Positions 1 to 8,177 of a stretch of 27,628 bases of DNA are shown here, piece by piece. Under the pieces are notes generated by a model. It was given only the letters and a program-made list of their open reading frames with translations. It was not told the DNA's origin and did no database searches. Position numbers and translations under genes: made by a program. The stretch comes from CAYMWF01 sp964394085 [NCBI: uncultured Gemmatimonadota bacterium] (lineage in GTDB: Bacteria > GCA-2686955 > CAYMWF01). The first letter of the stretch is position 1. Every line of letters starts with the position of its first letter. The stretch is from NCBI GenBank assembly GCA_964394085.1, contig CAYMWF010000027.1, positions 61-27,688 of the forward strand, given 5' to 3'.

Positions 1-154
1 CCGCCGCGGCGGGCCCCCCCCCCGACCGATTGACATTCCCCCGGCCGGAAAAATGGACTGATATTTCAGCGGAGAGTATCTGACAAATTGCGGATCGAGG
101 GAAGTTATCAGCCGTAAGAATTCGATTTGACCCCTCCGGGGACGCGGGGATACG

Positions 155-1348
155 ATGGTCGCTAAAGGAATATTGCTATTACTATTCGCATTCTCTTTGC
201 TGGTGGGAACGCATTACTTCTTCTACCGTTCTACTTTGTTCTTCCTCCGCATCGACGGTTTCAAGCTGAAGACGATTCTTTTGCTGGCCCTGGGGATCCT
301 GTGCCTGAGCTTCCCCGCCTGCATGATTCTCGGCCGGCTGACCGATAGCCCGTTGATCTACATACCGTATAATGCGGCTGCATTCTGGTTCGGGTTTGCC
401 ATTCACCTGGTCATGGCGCTGGCCGTTGTCTGGGCCGTTTACGGTGCTTCGCGTCTTCTGAACCGGACCGTGCACATGAGAACGGTCTTTTCCCTCTTTG
501 TGATTCTGACCCTCGGCGTCACGCTCGCGGGCACCTGGATTGCAAAGAATCCCGGAGTCCACCGGCTGGAGGTGAAAGTCGCGGATCTGCCCACGAACTG
601 GGAAGGCCGGACACTGGTGCATCTCTCGGATCTGCATCTCGGCTCATTCCACGGGGCGGGATTCATCGAAGACGTGGTCGAGATGGTCAACGCCCTCGAG
701 CCGGATGTGATCGCTGTCACGGGAGATCTTTTCGACGGCTCCTGCACGGACTGCAAACCTTTCATCGGACCCCTGGACTCGTTTCGGGCCCGTCACGGCG
801 TCTTCTTCGTCACGGGAAACCACGAGGGATATCTCGGACTCGACAAGCCGTTAGCGGCTCTTTCGAAAACACGTATCCGCGTGTTGAACAACGAGTGCGT
901 CGACCTCCAGGGGCTTCAGATCCTCGGCATGCGTTTTCCGGAGTTCCAGAAAGAGAAATCCGGGGAAGAGAATCCCATCCCGGGGATGGAGAACTACGAT
1001 CGGGACAAACCGGTAGTCCTGCTGTACCACACGCCGACAGATGTTTTAGCGCCTCATGGCGGGCGGAGCAGCCAGCAGGTGGAGACTTATTTCTCCCCGG
1101 ATACGGATTTCCGCTTCGCCCGGGAGAACGGCATTGACCTTCAGCTCTCAGGCCATACGCACGGCGGGCAGATCTTTCCCTTCAATCTTCTCACCGGGGT
1201 CCTCTTCAGCGGGTATGATTCCGGCGTGCACACCCTTGGAACCTTCTCCATTCATACAAGCTGCGGAACCGGGACGTGGGGCCCTCCTGTACGTACCGCG
1301 GGCCGTTCGGAGATTGTCGCGATCACGTTGCGCCGCCGCGCCGGCTGA
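155..1348 (+). CDS. Membrane-anchored metallophosphoesterase (YkuE/YaeI-like)
   Basis: This 397-residue protein has an N-terminal membrane region followed by a calcineurin-type metallophosphoesterase domain, expected to hydrolyse a phospho(di)ester with two bound metals. Residues 4-130 hold about four hydrophobic segments. The catalytic part starts near residue 138 and shows every family block in order: SDLHLG (D159, H161), TGDLFDG (D191), GNHE (N222, H223), LLYHTP (H292) and GHTHGGQ (H334, H336). A roughly 20-residue insertion follows H292, ahead of GHTHGGQ. The domain order matches the YkuE/YaeI group, some of whose members act on UDP-2,3-diacylglucosamine or cell-wall lipids; the substrate here is not readable from sequence. 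The ATG has a GCGGGGA ribosome binding site just upstream. It is probably transcribed alone, since the next gene starts 128 bases later. Confidence 0.9.
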   Translation: MVAKGILLLLFAFSLLVGTHYFFYRSTLFFLRIDGFKLKTILLLALGILCLSFPACMILGRLTDSPLIYIPYNAAAFWFGFAIHLVMALAVVWAVYGASRLLNRTVHMRTVFSLFVILTLGVTLAGTWIAKNPGVHRLEVKVADLPTNWEGRTLVHLSDLHLGSFHGAGFIEDVVEMVNALEPDVIAVTGDLFDGSCTDCKPFIGPLDSFRARHGVFFVTGNHEGYLGLDKPLAALSKTRIRVLNNECVDLQGLQILGMRFPEFQKEKSGEENPIPGMENYDRDKPVVLLYHTPTDVLAPHGGRSSQQVETYFSPDTDFRFARENGIDLQLSGHTHGGQIFPFNLLTGVLFSGYDSGVHTLGTFSIHTSCGTGTWGPPVRTAGRSEIVAITLRRRAG

Positions 1349-1429
1349 AACGACGACCGGATAGGAATGAAAGTAGAAAAAGCCGCCGGTCTCCCCGATG
1401 AAAGACATTGTCACAGTGTTAAGGAAGCA

Positions 1430-1458
1430 TTCAAGGTATTCTCAAAGGATTCTATATT
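1430..1458 (+). promoter_or_regulatory. Weak sigma70-like promoter candidate
   Basis: TTCAAG and TATATT are separated by 17 bases and lie just before the alpha/beta hydrolase gene. The -10 box is good and the -35 box is poor. The transcript would start about 12 bases ahead of the ATG at 1477, so the leader would be very short. Confidence 0.3.
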
Positions 1459-1476
1459 TTTACAAAGGCTGGTGAG

Positions 1477-2250
1477 ATGCAGAATATGAAGATCGATGAC
1501 ATTGGATTCTCGGCAGGAACCTGGCCGCTCGACCCGGAGCTCGGCACCATCGTCTTTCTGCACGGCTCCGGAGGGACGAACATACTGTGGCGGCACCAGG
1601 TGGAAGCTCTGTCCGGTGAGATGAATACGATTGCCGTGAATCTGCCGGGGCACGGCGACAGTGACGGCGATGGTATGGATCGAATTGAAGACTATGCAGA
1701 ATCCGTATCGTCTTTCATCAGAACATTAGATGTGAGTCATCCCGTTATCTGCGGTCTCAGTATCGGCGGCGCCATCGTGCTGCAGCTGCTCATCGATGAA
1801 CCGGTCGGTTACAGGGGAGGCATTATCGTCAGTTCAGGAGCAAAATTGAAAGTCATGCCGGTCATATTCGAAATGATAGAGAAAGATTACCAGAGCTTCG
1901 TAGACTCTATCTATACTCTCGGTGTATCGCAGAAAACCAGCCCGGCAAGGCTGAAACCTCTGGCCGACAGCATGGCTGCCTGCCCTCCTTCTGTAACTCG
2001 CGGTGATTTCAATGCTTGCAATACATTCGACGTCATGGGCCGGCTGAATGAAATCACTGCTCCGGTCCTCGTGATAACGGCATCCGATGATCAACTGACC
2101 CCTGTCAAATACGGCCGGTTTCTGGCAGAGAATATTAAAAACACAACAATTGTTAATATTGAAGATGCAGGTCACCTCTCCCCGGTTGAAAAGCCCGAAG
2201 AAATTTCCGGGGTCATCCACGATTTTATTGCTGCTAACAAATTGCCATGA
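1477..2250 (+). CDS. Alpha/beta hydrolase
   Basis: This is a 257-residue cytoplasmic alpha/beta-hydrolase-fold enzyme with no signal peptide. The oxyanion-hole region is FLHGSGG (residues 27-33), followed by NLPGHGDSDGDG. The nucleophile elbow is GLSIGG with Ser95, the likely acid is Asp205 in SDDQLTP, and the catalytic His233 lies in DAGHLSP. Length and motif order match the general esterase/lyase-like hydrolases (BioH, MhpC and RsbQ types). The substrate cannot be told from sequence. A second in-frame ATG at 1486 is an alternative start; the first is kept because a GGTGAG stretch precedes it. The next gene, a flavin reductase-like enzyme, follows 90 bases later and may be cotranscribed, but nothing proves a shared pathway. 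Confidence 0.88.
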   Translation: MQNMKIDDIGFSAGTWPLDPELGTIVFLHGSGGTNILWRHQVEALSGEMNTIAVNLPGHGDSDGDGMDRIEDYAESVSSFIRTLDVSHPVICGLSIGGAIVLQLLIDEPVGYRGGIIVSSGAKLKVMPVIFEMIEKDYQSFVDSIYTLGVSQKTSPARLKPLADSMAACPPSVTRGDFNACNTFDVMGRLNEITAPVLVITASDDQLTPVKYGRFLAENIKNTTIVNIEDAGHLSPVEKPEEISGVIHDFIAANKLP

Positions 2251-2340
2251 TTAATAGGCCTCGCAGGCTGGTTTGCCCGGTCCCGTTTTCGGACTTAAAG
2301 ACCGGCAGTAAGAATTCTTAACAATGCCAAGGAGCCGACA

Positions 2341-3009
2341 ATGACTGAATCTGAGGGATATATTCCACTGGATTTCCGGATGCAGGACGAAGAATCCATG
2401 CGACAGGAATCACGGACTTTTTATCACCTTATGTCCCGGAGGCGGTCCGTTCGTGAATTTTCTGATCAGATCGTTCCGCAAGAGGTTTTAGAATATGCAC
2501 TCATGGCAGCAGGTACTGCTCCCAGTGGCGCGAATATGCAGCCTTGGCATTTTGTCGTTGTTCAGGACGCAGCGATAAAAAAACGTATTCGCGAGGCGGC
2601 TGAGATCGAGGAACGGGAACTCTACAAACAACGTGCTTCTGATGAATGGTTACGGGCGCTTGCACCGCTGGGGACGGATGCCGACAAGCCATTTCTGGAA
2701 AAGGCACCGGCGTTAATCGCAATATTTCTAAAAAAGTTCACTGTTGATGAGTCTGGTGAAAAACACAAAAATTACTATATGATCGAATCTGTCGGGATAG
2801 CGACGGGATTTCTGATAACGGCCTTGCACAAAGCCGGTCTGGCAACACTTACCTATACACCCGGTCGGATGAATTTTCTCAGCGAAATACTTGAACGTCC
2901 GGCCAACGAGCGGCCGTTCCTGCTGTTGGTATGCGGTTACCCGGCCGACGATACCATGGTTCCTGATATAAAACGCCGTACCCTGCAGGAAATTTCCACA
3001 TTTGTTTAG
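2341..3009 (+). CDS. Nitroreductase-family flavoprotein, iodotyrosine deiodinase-like
   Basis: This 222-residue FMN enzyme belongs to the nitroreductase fold. [10 protein letters not shown] (33-42) and [13 protein letters not shown] (59-71) are the FMN-binding blocks, and [12 protein letters not shown] lies near the C-terminus. Several blocks are specific to the iodotyrosine deiodinase (IYD) group rather than generic nitroreductases: the lid segment with E91 and Y95, then [14 protein letters not shown] with K116. In characterised IYDs a Glu/Tyr/Lys triad binds the amino-acid zwitterion of a halotyrosine, and all three residues sit at matching places here. [19 protein letters not shown] and TPGRMNFL also match that group. 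Activity would be reductive dehalogenation, or reduction of a related phenolic substrate, by a homodimer. A strong AAGGAG site precedes the ATG. Assignment to the fold is firm; assignment to the IYD subgroup is good but rests on motif memory. Confidence 0.88.
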   Translation: MTESEGYIPLDFRMQDEESMRQESRTFYHLMSRRRSVREFSDQIVPQEVLEYALMAAGTAPSGANMQPWHFVVVQDAAIKKRIREAAEIEERELYKQRASDEWLRALAPLGTDADKPFLEKAPALIAIFLKKFTVDESGEKHKNYYMIESVGIATGFLITALHKAGLATLTYTPGRMNFLSEILERPANERPFLLLVCGYPADDTMVPDIKRRTLQEISTFV

Positions 3010-3311
3010 ATATAATCATGTGCCGTTGACGCGGAGAATCTGTTTTGATTGATAGTTTTGCCGGATCCAGGATGATCAGAATCGCGTTATCGGTTTTTGC
3101 GGCATTATCGATTCTTTGGAGGAGCTGTGTCAGGGCCGATGAGAAAGACAAACCGTCATACCCGGAATTGGGGATTCATATATCGGTTCAGACCGGAGTA
3201 ATTGTTTGCCGCGGGTCATATCTTCGTTATACTTTTTGACAACGTATGTTGTCTAATCAACCGCAGGAGTACTCTTCTGTAATCTGAAATTGTATTTCCA
3301 AGGAGAAGTCA
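3010..3311. other. Intergenic stretch with a weak small ORF and a short palindrome
   Basis: No recognisable gene is present. An ORF from 3072 to 3239 (or a TTG start at 3045) would encode about 55 residues beginning with a hydrophobic signal-like segment, but it lacks a convincing ribosome binding site and resembles nothing I know. At 3238-3253 GACAAC and GTTGTC form a 6-bp inverted repeat with a 4-base spacer, overlapping a perfect TTGACA hexamer at 3236-3241. No good -10 box lies 16-18 bases away, so promoter or operator function is only a possibility for the gene at 3312. Confidence 0.3.
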
Positions 3312-3809
3312 ATGGCCTCAGGCAGTCGAGATGGACTGTCCCGTAGAAGGGCGCGTGAGCGGTGGATCACTGAAAAGATAGAGTCATTTGAAATCCCCGG
3401 GGATCTAAGTGGAAAACCGCTGAAAATCCCCAACCGGAACTTCAAAATTCCTCTTGAGGAGAGAATCCAGTCGCGGTTTGGTCCGCCCGGTTTTGCTGTG
3501 CGTGCACGGCGGATTGAGTCGGCGGTTCAGAAGTTGATGCGAGACCTCGAAGAGGAATATGCTGAATTGAGCAATCGTCTGCAAAAGAAGCCAGTCGAGT
3601 TTTCGACACGATGGACGGAATCAGTCAAGTCGGTCGATCTGGACGAGATCAACGATCTGATCGAGAAGCACAACAAGTATTATCCCCTGGAGGCCGGACT
3701 GCGCCAGGATCCGGAAACCGGTGTGTACTACATGGGCTCTTCACCCTGGAAGCCCCAAGAAAGGTTAACACCCGAAAAGCTTTTAAAGATGTTTCCACCA
3801 TGCCTTTGA
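3312..3809 (+). CDS. Hypothetical protein with conserved-looking C-terminal motif
   Basis: This 165-residue soluble, charged protein belongs to no family I can name. It has no signal peptide or membrane segment. Residues 8-40 are basic and acidic with an EKIESFEIPGDLSGKPL stretch loosely like the start of DUF1992 (DnaJC28-type) proteins, but the similarity is weak. Residues 60-100 look helical and could form a short coiled coil. The C-terminus has NKYYPLEAGL, DPETGVYYMGSSPWKP and LTPEKLLKMFP, which read like a genuine conserved domain. An AGGAG site seven bases before the ATG supports the start. It is flanked by unrelated genes with gaps over 100 bases on both sides. Confidence 0.7.
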   Translation: MASGSRDGLSRRRARERWITEKIESFEIPGDLSGKPLKIPNRNFKIPLEERIQSRFGPPGFAVRARRIESAVQKLMRDLEEEYAELSNRLQKKPVEFSTRWTESVKSVDLDEINDLIEKHNKYYPLEAGLRQDPETGVYYMGSSPWKPQERLTPEKLLKMFPPCL

Positions 3810-3927
3810 ACAGGCTGTCGGCTCTATGTTATTCGCCTTATACGGCGTAATTATTCAGCAGGCGGCATCCCTTGCCGGTTCCCCAGCCCGATGAGCTTGG
3901 AAGTCAGATGATGATGGAGGATACTGG

Positions 3928-4485
3928 ATGAAGGTATTATTCAGCATGATTTCGGTTTTATTAGTAATGTCGGGCTATGTCGCCGGCCCACACAGCAGAT
4001 CGGGAAAGGAAGAAAGCATGATTCTCAAGGTTCAGTGGCAGAGGCTCGTGGATGAACAGGGGAAGACATGCGACCGATGTGGAGGAACGCAGGAGGAGCT
4101 GGGCAGGGGGGTCGAGAGCCTGAAGGCTTCTCTTCAGCCGTTGGGGATCGATGTAGCGCTCGAACAGAAGTCGCTCAGTTCAGAGGAGTGTGCCAGAGAC
4201 ATCGATCAGTCAAACCGAATCTGGATAGCCGGACGCCCGCTTGAAGAGTGGCTTGGAGCTGAAGTAGGTCGAAGTCCTTGCGGTTCATGCTGCTCCGCGA
4301 TTGGAGAAGAGGTAGAGTGCAGAACGGTGTCAGTGGGTGGAGAGACTTATGAAGTGATACCAGCCGAGTTGATCGTGAAGGCGGGTCTTCTTGCAGCATC
4401 CGAGATCATGCAGGTACCGTCACGGGGATCGTGTTGTCCCGGCCAGGAGTCGGATGAACGGTCACGGAAGAAGTGTTGTCCGTGA
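3928..4485 (+). CDS. DUF2703 Cys-rich protein
   Basis: The 185 residues contain a DUF2703 domain from about residue 31 onward (MILKVQWQRLVDEQGKTC, then CDRCGGT). The domain is small, thiol-rich and of unknown biochemical function, and I recall it often sitting near metal or arsenic resistance genes. Eleven cysteines are visible, including C48/C51, C118/C121/C122, C169/C170 and C183/C184 at the very end, an arrangement suited to metal or metalloid binding. Residues 1-20 look like a weak signal peptide, and a GGAGG site eight bases before this ATG supports the long form. An internal ATG at 4018 also has a GGAAG site and would give the usual cytoplasmic DUF2703 protein of 155 residues. No arsR or arsenite pump lies beside it here. 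Confidence 0.8.
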   Translation: MKVLFSMISVLLVMSGYVAGPHSRSGKEESMILKVQWQRLVDEQGKTCDRCGGTQEELGRGVESLKASLQPLGIDVALEQKSLSSEECARDIDQSNRIWIAGRPLEEWLGAEVGRSPCGSCCSAIGEEVECRTVSVGGETYEVIPAELIVKAGLLAASEIMQVPSRGSCCPGQESDERSRKKCCP

Positions 4486-4538
4486 CACCGCCTCAAAAAA
4501 ATCTCGTTTTGCACTCATTCAGCTTCTTTGGAGTCATA

Positions 4539-5891
4539 ATGACAGCCTTGATGATTAATCCCGCGGGTCGGCCGGGCCTTCGATGCGCCGCGATGTGCGT
4601 AGTTGCCCTGGTGTTCTTGATTGTTGATGCAACTGTCTCTCCGGCGGCAGCTTCCGATAAGGATGGCGGCGCGCGTTTCCGGGCCGCCGAGCCCTGGGCG
4701 GAACCCATTCGTGATTACCTGGCGCGTGGAGAGCGCTCCTTTCCGGACGGGTTCAACCGCGCAATTACGGCATTAACGGTCTTCGAGGGGCGGCTCTGGC
4801 TGGGATATGGAGATGCCACGCGAAACCTGGGAACACCGGCGCCTGTCGAGTTCCGGTACTTCTCGCGGCCGGAGGATCCGCAGGCGGTCGCGGCCCGCGT
4901 TCTCGCAGAGGGCCAGGGAGCCCCGCAGCGTTCACCCACCGATACCGGGGAAGAGCAGATCGAACCCTATCGCATCTGTCTGGGCCGGCTCTGGCAGGCC
5001 GGGGTCGATTCGAACGATCCGGACGAATCATGGACCCAGGCCAAACCCGGGCCCGTGCGCCTGATCGAGGGAAACGTTTTTCGCCACGAGGAAAAGAACG
5101 GCGAACCGGTCTGGCGAAAGTTCCGGTCGATTCCGGGCGGTGAACATGTCCATGATATCGCGCAATTCGATGGCGCGCTTTATGTTGTCGGCTCGGGATC
5201 GGACAACCGGGTCGAGTGGGAGGGCGGCCGGATCTTTCGCTACCTGTGGAAGAGCGTCGATGAAGGAGTTACCTTCTCGACGGTCCACCGGGAGATGTAC
5301 CCCGAACCCGGCAAAGGCGACACACGATTTCTGCGGCTGCTTCCCGCCGGTCACGCCTTGTACGCCTTCGGCTATGTAAACCCGTTCGTCGATGGCGGTC
5401 CGCTCGAGGGACGTCATGTTGCGCTGCGGGCCGGGAATATTCAACAGCAAACGGCTGATACATTCGGCGAGCTCGCCGGGCTGGTCGTAATTCGCACGTG
5501 GTCGCTGGATGCCGCGACGGGACTTGCCGTTGCGCGGGGAGAAGGTCGTGAGTCACGAGTTTTTCTCGTGGAAGAGAAGGCGGCGCGTGAGCTCGAGTCC
5601 TGGGCGGACCTGCGCATCATCGACATGACTCCGGACTCCCGGTCGGAAGGATGGTTCGTGCTGGCCGGACACGGGGAAAATCCGGAGACCTTTGCTGTAC
5701 ACCGCACCATGCGGAAAACAATCGATCAGCTCTCTCCGGTTCTATCCCTCGGCAAGCAGCCGTCAACCTCGATAACACTCTGGAATGGCGACCTCTACAT
5801 CGGCACGGCGGAGGGGCGCATCCTCCGGGCCAGGGGCACGCGGTCCGACCAGGGGAACATAAAGACAACGAAGAAGGCTGTGCTTCTCTAG
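4539..5891 (+). CDS. Predicted secreted propeller-like protein of unknown function
   Basis: This 450-residue protein starts with a signal peptide: a hydrophobic core (VVALVFLIVDA) then an AAA-S cleavage-like site. A GGAG five bases before the ATG at 4539 decides the start over an earlier in-frame ATG at 4473, which would overlap the DUF2703 gene. The mature part is rich in short beta-strand patterns of the type LTVFEGRLWLGYGD, VHDIAQFDGALYVVGSG and ITLWNGDLYIGTAEGRI, spaced like blades of a beta-propeller, with no enzyme motif I recognise. GC content is higher than that of the genes before it. Its last 156 coding bases plus the stop and 25 following bases are duplicated near 13.1 kb. Function is unknown; extracytoplasmic location is well supported. 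Confidence 0.75.
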   Translation: MTALMINPAGRPGLRCAAMCVVALVFLIVDATVSPAAASDKDGGARFRAAEPWAEPIRDYLARGERSFPDGFNRAITALTVFEGRLWLGYGDATRNLGTPAPVEFRYFSRPEDPQAVAARVLAEGQGAPQRSPTDTGEEQIEPYRICLGRLWQAGVDSNDPDESWTQAKPGPVRLIEGNVFRHEEKNGEPVWRKFRSIPGGEHVHDIAQFDGALYVVGSGSDNRVEWEGGRIFRYLWKSVDEGVTFSTVHREMYPEPGKGDTRFLRLLPAGHALYAFGYVNPFVDGGPLEGRHVALRAGNIQQQTADTFGELAGLVVIRTWSLDAATGLAVARGEGRESRVFLVEEKAARELESWADLRIIDMTPDSRSEGWFVLAGHGENPETFAVHRTMRKTIDQLSPVLSLGKQPSTSITLWNGDLYIGTAEGRILRARGTRSDQGNIKTTKKAVLL

Positions 5892-5916
5892 AGCAGCACA
5901 GAGAACGGCTGTCGAA
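5736..5916 (+). repeat. 181-bp direct repeat, copy A (gene 3' end)
   Basis: The 3' end of the propeller-like gene, its TAG stop and 25 downstream bases recur at 13044-13224 in the same orientation. The two copies are gap-free and differ at four positions by direct comparison (about 98 percent identity). Three differences are synonymous in the reading frame and one changes Thr to Ile. This copy is attached to the intact gene; the other is an orphan. Confidence 0.95.
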
Positions 5917-5933
5917 TGCTCAGGATGGCCCAG

Positions 5934-5959
5934 GCGACACCTGACAACTCAAGTGTCGC
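5934..5959. terminator. Possible bidirectional hairpin between convergent genes
   Basis: GCGACAC and GTGTCGC form a 7-bp stem with a 12-base loop in the 85-base gap between two converging genes. There is no U-tract on either side, so intrinsic termination is uncertain. Confidence 0.3.
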
Positions 5960-5976
5960 TGAGACCATTATCTGTA

Positions 5977-8049
5977 TTAAGGGATCACATTGACATAAAC
6001 AGGAACTGTAGCGTTGCCTCCACTTGAATATATCGTGAGATCACACTGATTGGGACCTAACGGCAGACCTGAAGTAAAACACATCACGTCGTGGTCATTG
6101 ACCTCGCCTTGTGAAGAACCGGACCATGGTTCAACGATACAAAAACCGCCGGAATCATCAATCCAATAGAACATGGTTCCGGTACCGCTGTTCCATATGC
6201 TCAGTGTCTGAATTTCCATTTGATATTTCTTCATATCGCCGAAGTCTAGGAAGAGAGGATCATATGACAGTACTGGATTTGCCTCGATGATGGTGACCTC
6301 GACCGGCAGGATACCGGTTCCTGAGTTTGAAGTAATCAAAACATCACATTGATACACGCCGGGTTGAAGTCCGCCGGTATTAATCGCAGCCGTTACCTTA
6401 TCCTCTTCACCGGATGAAAATCCTCCTTCCGGAGAGAATGATAACCATGTACAGTCTGCACTGAAATAGTATGAGAGTGTGCCGGTCCCGCCATTCCACA
6501 CCGTAATTTCAACACTGTCAGCCTGTGAACCATACATGTCTCCGAAATCAATGGAGACGGGTGCATACGAAAGAACCGGATACACTAGCGAGCCGCCTCC
6601 CGTTTCTGTATGTAACATTATGCCTTCATACGGGTAGAACGCTCCTCCTGCGGTCCAGCCGTTATATTCATCGACAAAGCAGATATCGTAGAGAAGATAC
6701 TCCTTCTCACCTGTTCCCGCATCCTGTAACGCCCAGGTGACGCCTCCGTTCGTAGTATGGAAAATGGATCCGTGAATCGGATAAAATCCACCTCCTGCTA
6801 TCCAGCCATTGCTTTCGTCGGTAAAGACGATGGAATTGAGATCATCACTGACGCCAAGGTCGACAGTATACCAATACGCACCTCCGTTGGTTGTGTAGAG
6901 AAGAGCACCATCTTCTCCCGCAGCCCAGCCATTGTTGTGATCTGTGAAAGCAACACCATATAGTTCATTATAGGTGCCGGCATATTGTTCATTCCAGCTC
7001 ACTCCACCATCCGTGGTAGAAAAGATCGCGCCACCGTACCCGACGGCCCAGCCATGGTCGAGATCGGTGAAATACACGTCATAGAATGGTCCTATGGGAT
7101 CATAGTAGTATCCGGATTGATGCAGTTGAGTATCCCAGCTGCTTCCGCCATCAGATGTATGCAGGATAGTGCGTATATAAATACCGTAATAATAGTCGAT
7201 TTTTCCACCGACGACCCAGCCGTTGTTCTCATCGAAAAAATATCCTCCGTACAGGCCATAACTCGGGTCATATTGTTCCGTCCACGTGTTCCCCCCATCG
7301 GCGGTATGCAATATTTTACCTCCTATTACCCAACCTGTTTGCGTGTCGACAAAAGCCACATCCTGGTAGTTCTGAGTATAGTATTGGCCGTCATCCTGAG
7401 GGAACCAGGTATCCCCGCCGTCAGTAGTATGAATAATCGTACGATAATCACCTGCTGCCCAGCCATTCTCGGAGTCTGGAAATGAGACGCCTCTCAGGGT
7501 GCGATCGACTCCTGGATTCTGAGCATACCATCCATCATCCGCCGTCAGCTTGTTGAGGGTGAAACTGTCGCTGTCCCACACTTCATCGGGATATATGCCT
7601 ATATAAGCAAGGTAAGTATAGTCGCCGGCAGGTGCAAAGGAGGGAACCTGTTGAGTTATATCATCACGTTTCGCCGACCAACCGCCGGGAAGATGAAACT
7701 CAATCGGACCTGTTACCGGTCCATAGAGCTGTTCATCCGGCAGAATGGCGGCGGTCCAGATGTCGAAAGTTAGCGGATCCGGGCCATTATTGAAAACTTC
7801 GATAGCGTATTGAAAATTTCCTCCTGACGAGGGAATTGTTATCGGGGGATTAAAGGGCTCCAAGGTAATAGCGGCATCCATATCACCCGGTTCATCAAAA
7901 CCAGTTGTATATGGAGTGTAGGTCCAGCCGTTACCGGATTCCGGATTGATTCTTTCCGCCTCTCCGGCACTCGCTGCAGATACACAAGAGGCGATCAAAA
8001 TAATGCAAACGAATATAGCTGCTGTTCTTTTTTGTTGAGCAGAACGCAT
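5977..8049 (-). CDS. Exported YCF48/BNR-repeat protein with BACON/Hydin-like tail
   Basis: This 690-residue exported protein starts with a signal peptide (basic start, then IFVCIILIASCVSA, then ASAG). The start at 8049 is chosen because AAGGAG lies seven bases upstream; earlier in-frame ATGs at 8055 and 8067 have no usable site. Residues about 40-165 form a beta-rich domain (ITIPSSGGNFQY to DSDSFTLNKL). Next come seven YCF48-like propeller repeats, each a W-A-x-G block followed by H-T-T-x-G-G-x-x-W. The end holds two related domains of about 95 residues (LSYAPVSIDFGDMYGS and LSYDPLFLDFGDMKKY) resembling BACON/ASPM-Hydin Ig-like modules. Photosystem assembly, the role of plant and cyanobacterial Ycf48, is not implied; in heterotrophs such proteins are usually cell-surface or secreted. 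No enzyme motif is seen. It is transcribed alone from the promoter at 8149-8177. Confidence 0.88.
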   Translation of the reverse strand: MRSAQQKRTAAIFVCIILIASCVSAASAGEAERINPESGNGWTYTPYTTGFDEPGDMDAAITLEPFNPPITIPSSGGNFQYAIEVFNNGPDPLTFDIWTAAILPDEQLYGPVTGPIEFHLPGGWSAKRDDITQQVPSFAPAGDYTYLAYIGIYPDEVWDSDSFTLNKLTADDGWYAQNPGVDRTLRGVSFPDSENGWAAGDYRTIIHTTDGGDTWFPQDDGQYYTQNYQDVAFVDTQTGWVIGGKILHTADGGNTWTEQYDPSYGLYGGYFFDENNGWVVGGKIDYYYGIYIRTILHTSDGGSSWDTQLHQSGYYYDPIGPFYDVYFTDLDHGWAVGYGGAIFSTTDGGVSWNEQYAGTYNELYGVAFTDHNNGWAAGEDGALLYTTNGGAYWYTVDLGVSDDLNSIVFTDESNGWIAGGGFYPIHGSIFHTTNGGVTWALQDAGTGEKEYLLYDICFVDEYNGWTAGGAFYPYEGIMLHTETGGGSLVYPVLSYAPVSIDFGDMYGSQADSVEITVWNGGTGTLSYYFSADCTWLSFSPEGGFSSGEEDKVTAAINTGGLQPGVYQCDVLITSNSGTGILPVEVTIIEANPVLSYDPLFLDFGDMKKYQMEIQTLSIWNSGTGTMFYWIDDSGGFCIVEPWSGSSQGEVNDHDVMCFTSGLPLGPNQCDLTIYSSGGNATVPVYVNVIP

Positions 8050-8148
8050 AAACATACTCCTTCTCAATGAAAACCTTCACAGAACTCGGCGAGCAGGAAC
8101 AAGCCTGTCTGAAAATCTTTAACGACCCAGATAACTCCTTAGTAAATT

Positions 8149-8177
8149 ATCCTAAAATCAATACGTCGATATGTCAA
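8149..8177 (-). promoter_or_regulatory. Strong sigma70-like promoter for the YCF48-repeat gene
   Basis: On the minus strand a consensus TTGACA (8172-8177) and TAGGAT (8149-8154) are separated by exactly 17 bases. The predicted transcript starts near 8142, giving a leader of about 90 bases before the start at 8049. Confidence 0.6.

Noticed and set aside
1-154. TTGACA at 30-35 as the promoter of the first gene
   Set aside because: No acceptable -10 box lies 16-18 bases downstream; a run of ten C residues at 14-23 is the only other visible feature.
2278-2305. Terminator after the alpha/beta hydrolase gene (CCGGTC/GACCGG)
   Set aside because: The stem is only six pairs with a 16-base loop and no T-run follows.
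4473-4538. Earlier start for the propeller-like gene
   Set aside because: It would overlap the DUF2703 gene and put non-signal sequence before the signal peptide; the ATG at 4539 has a well-placed GGAG.
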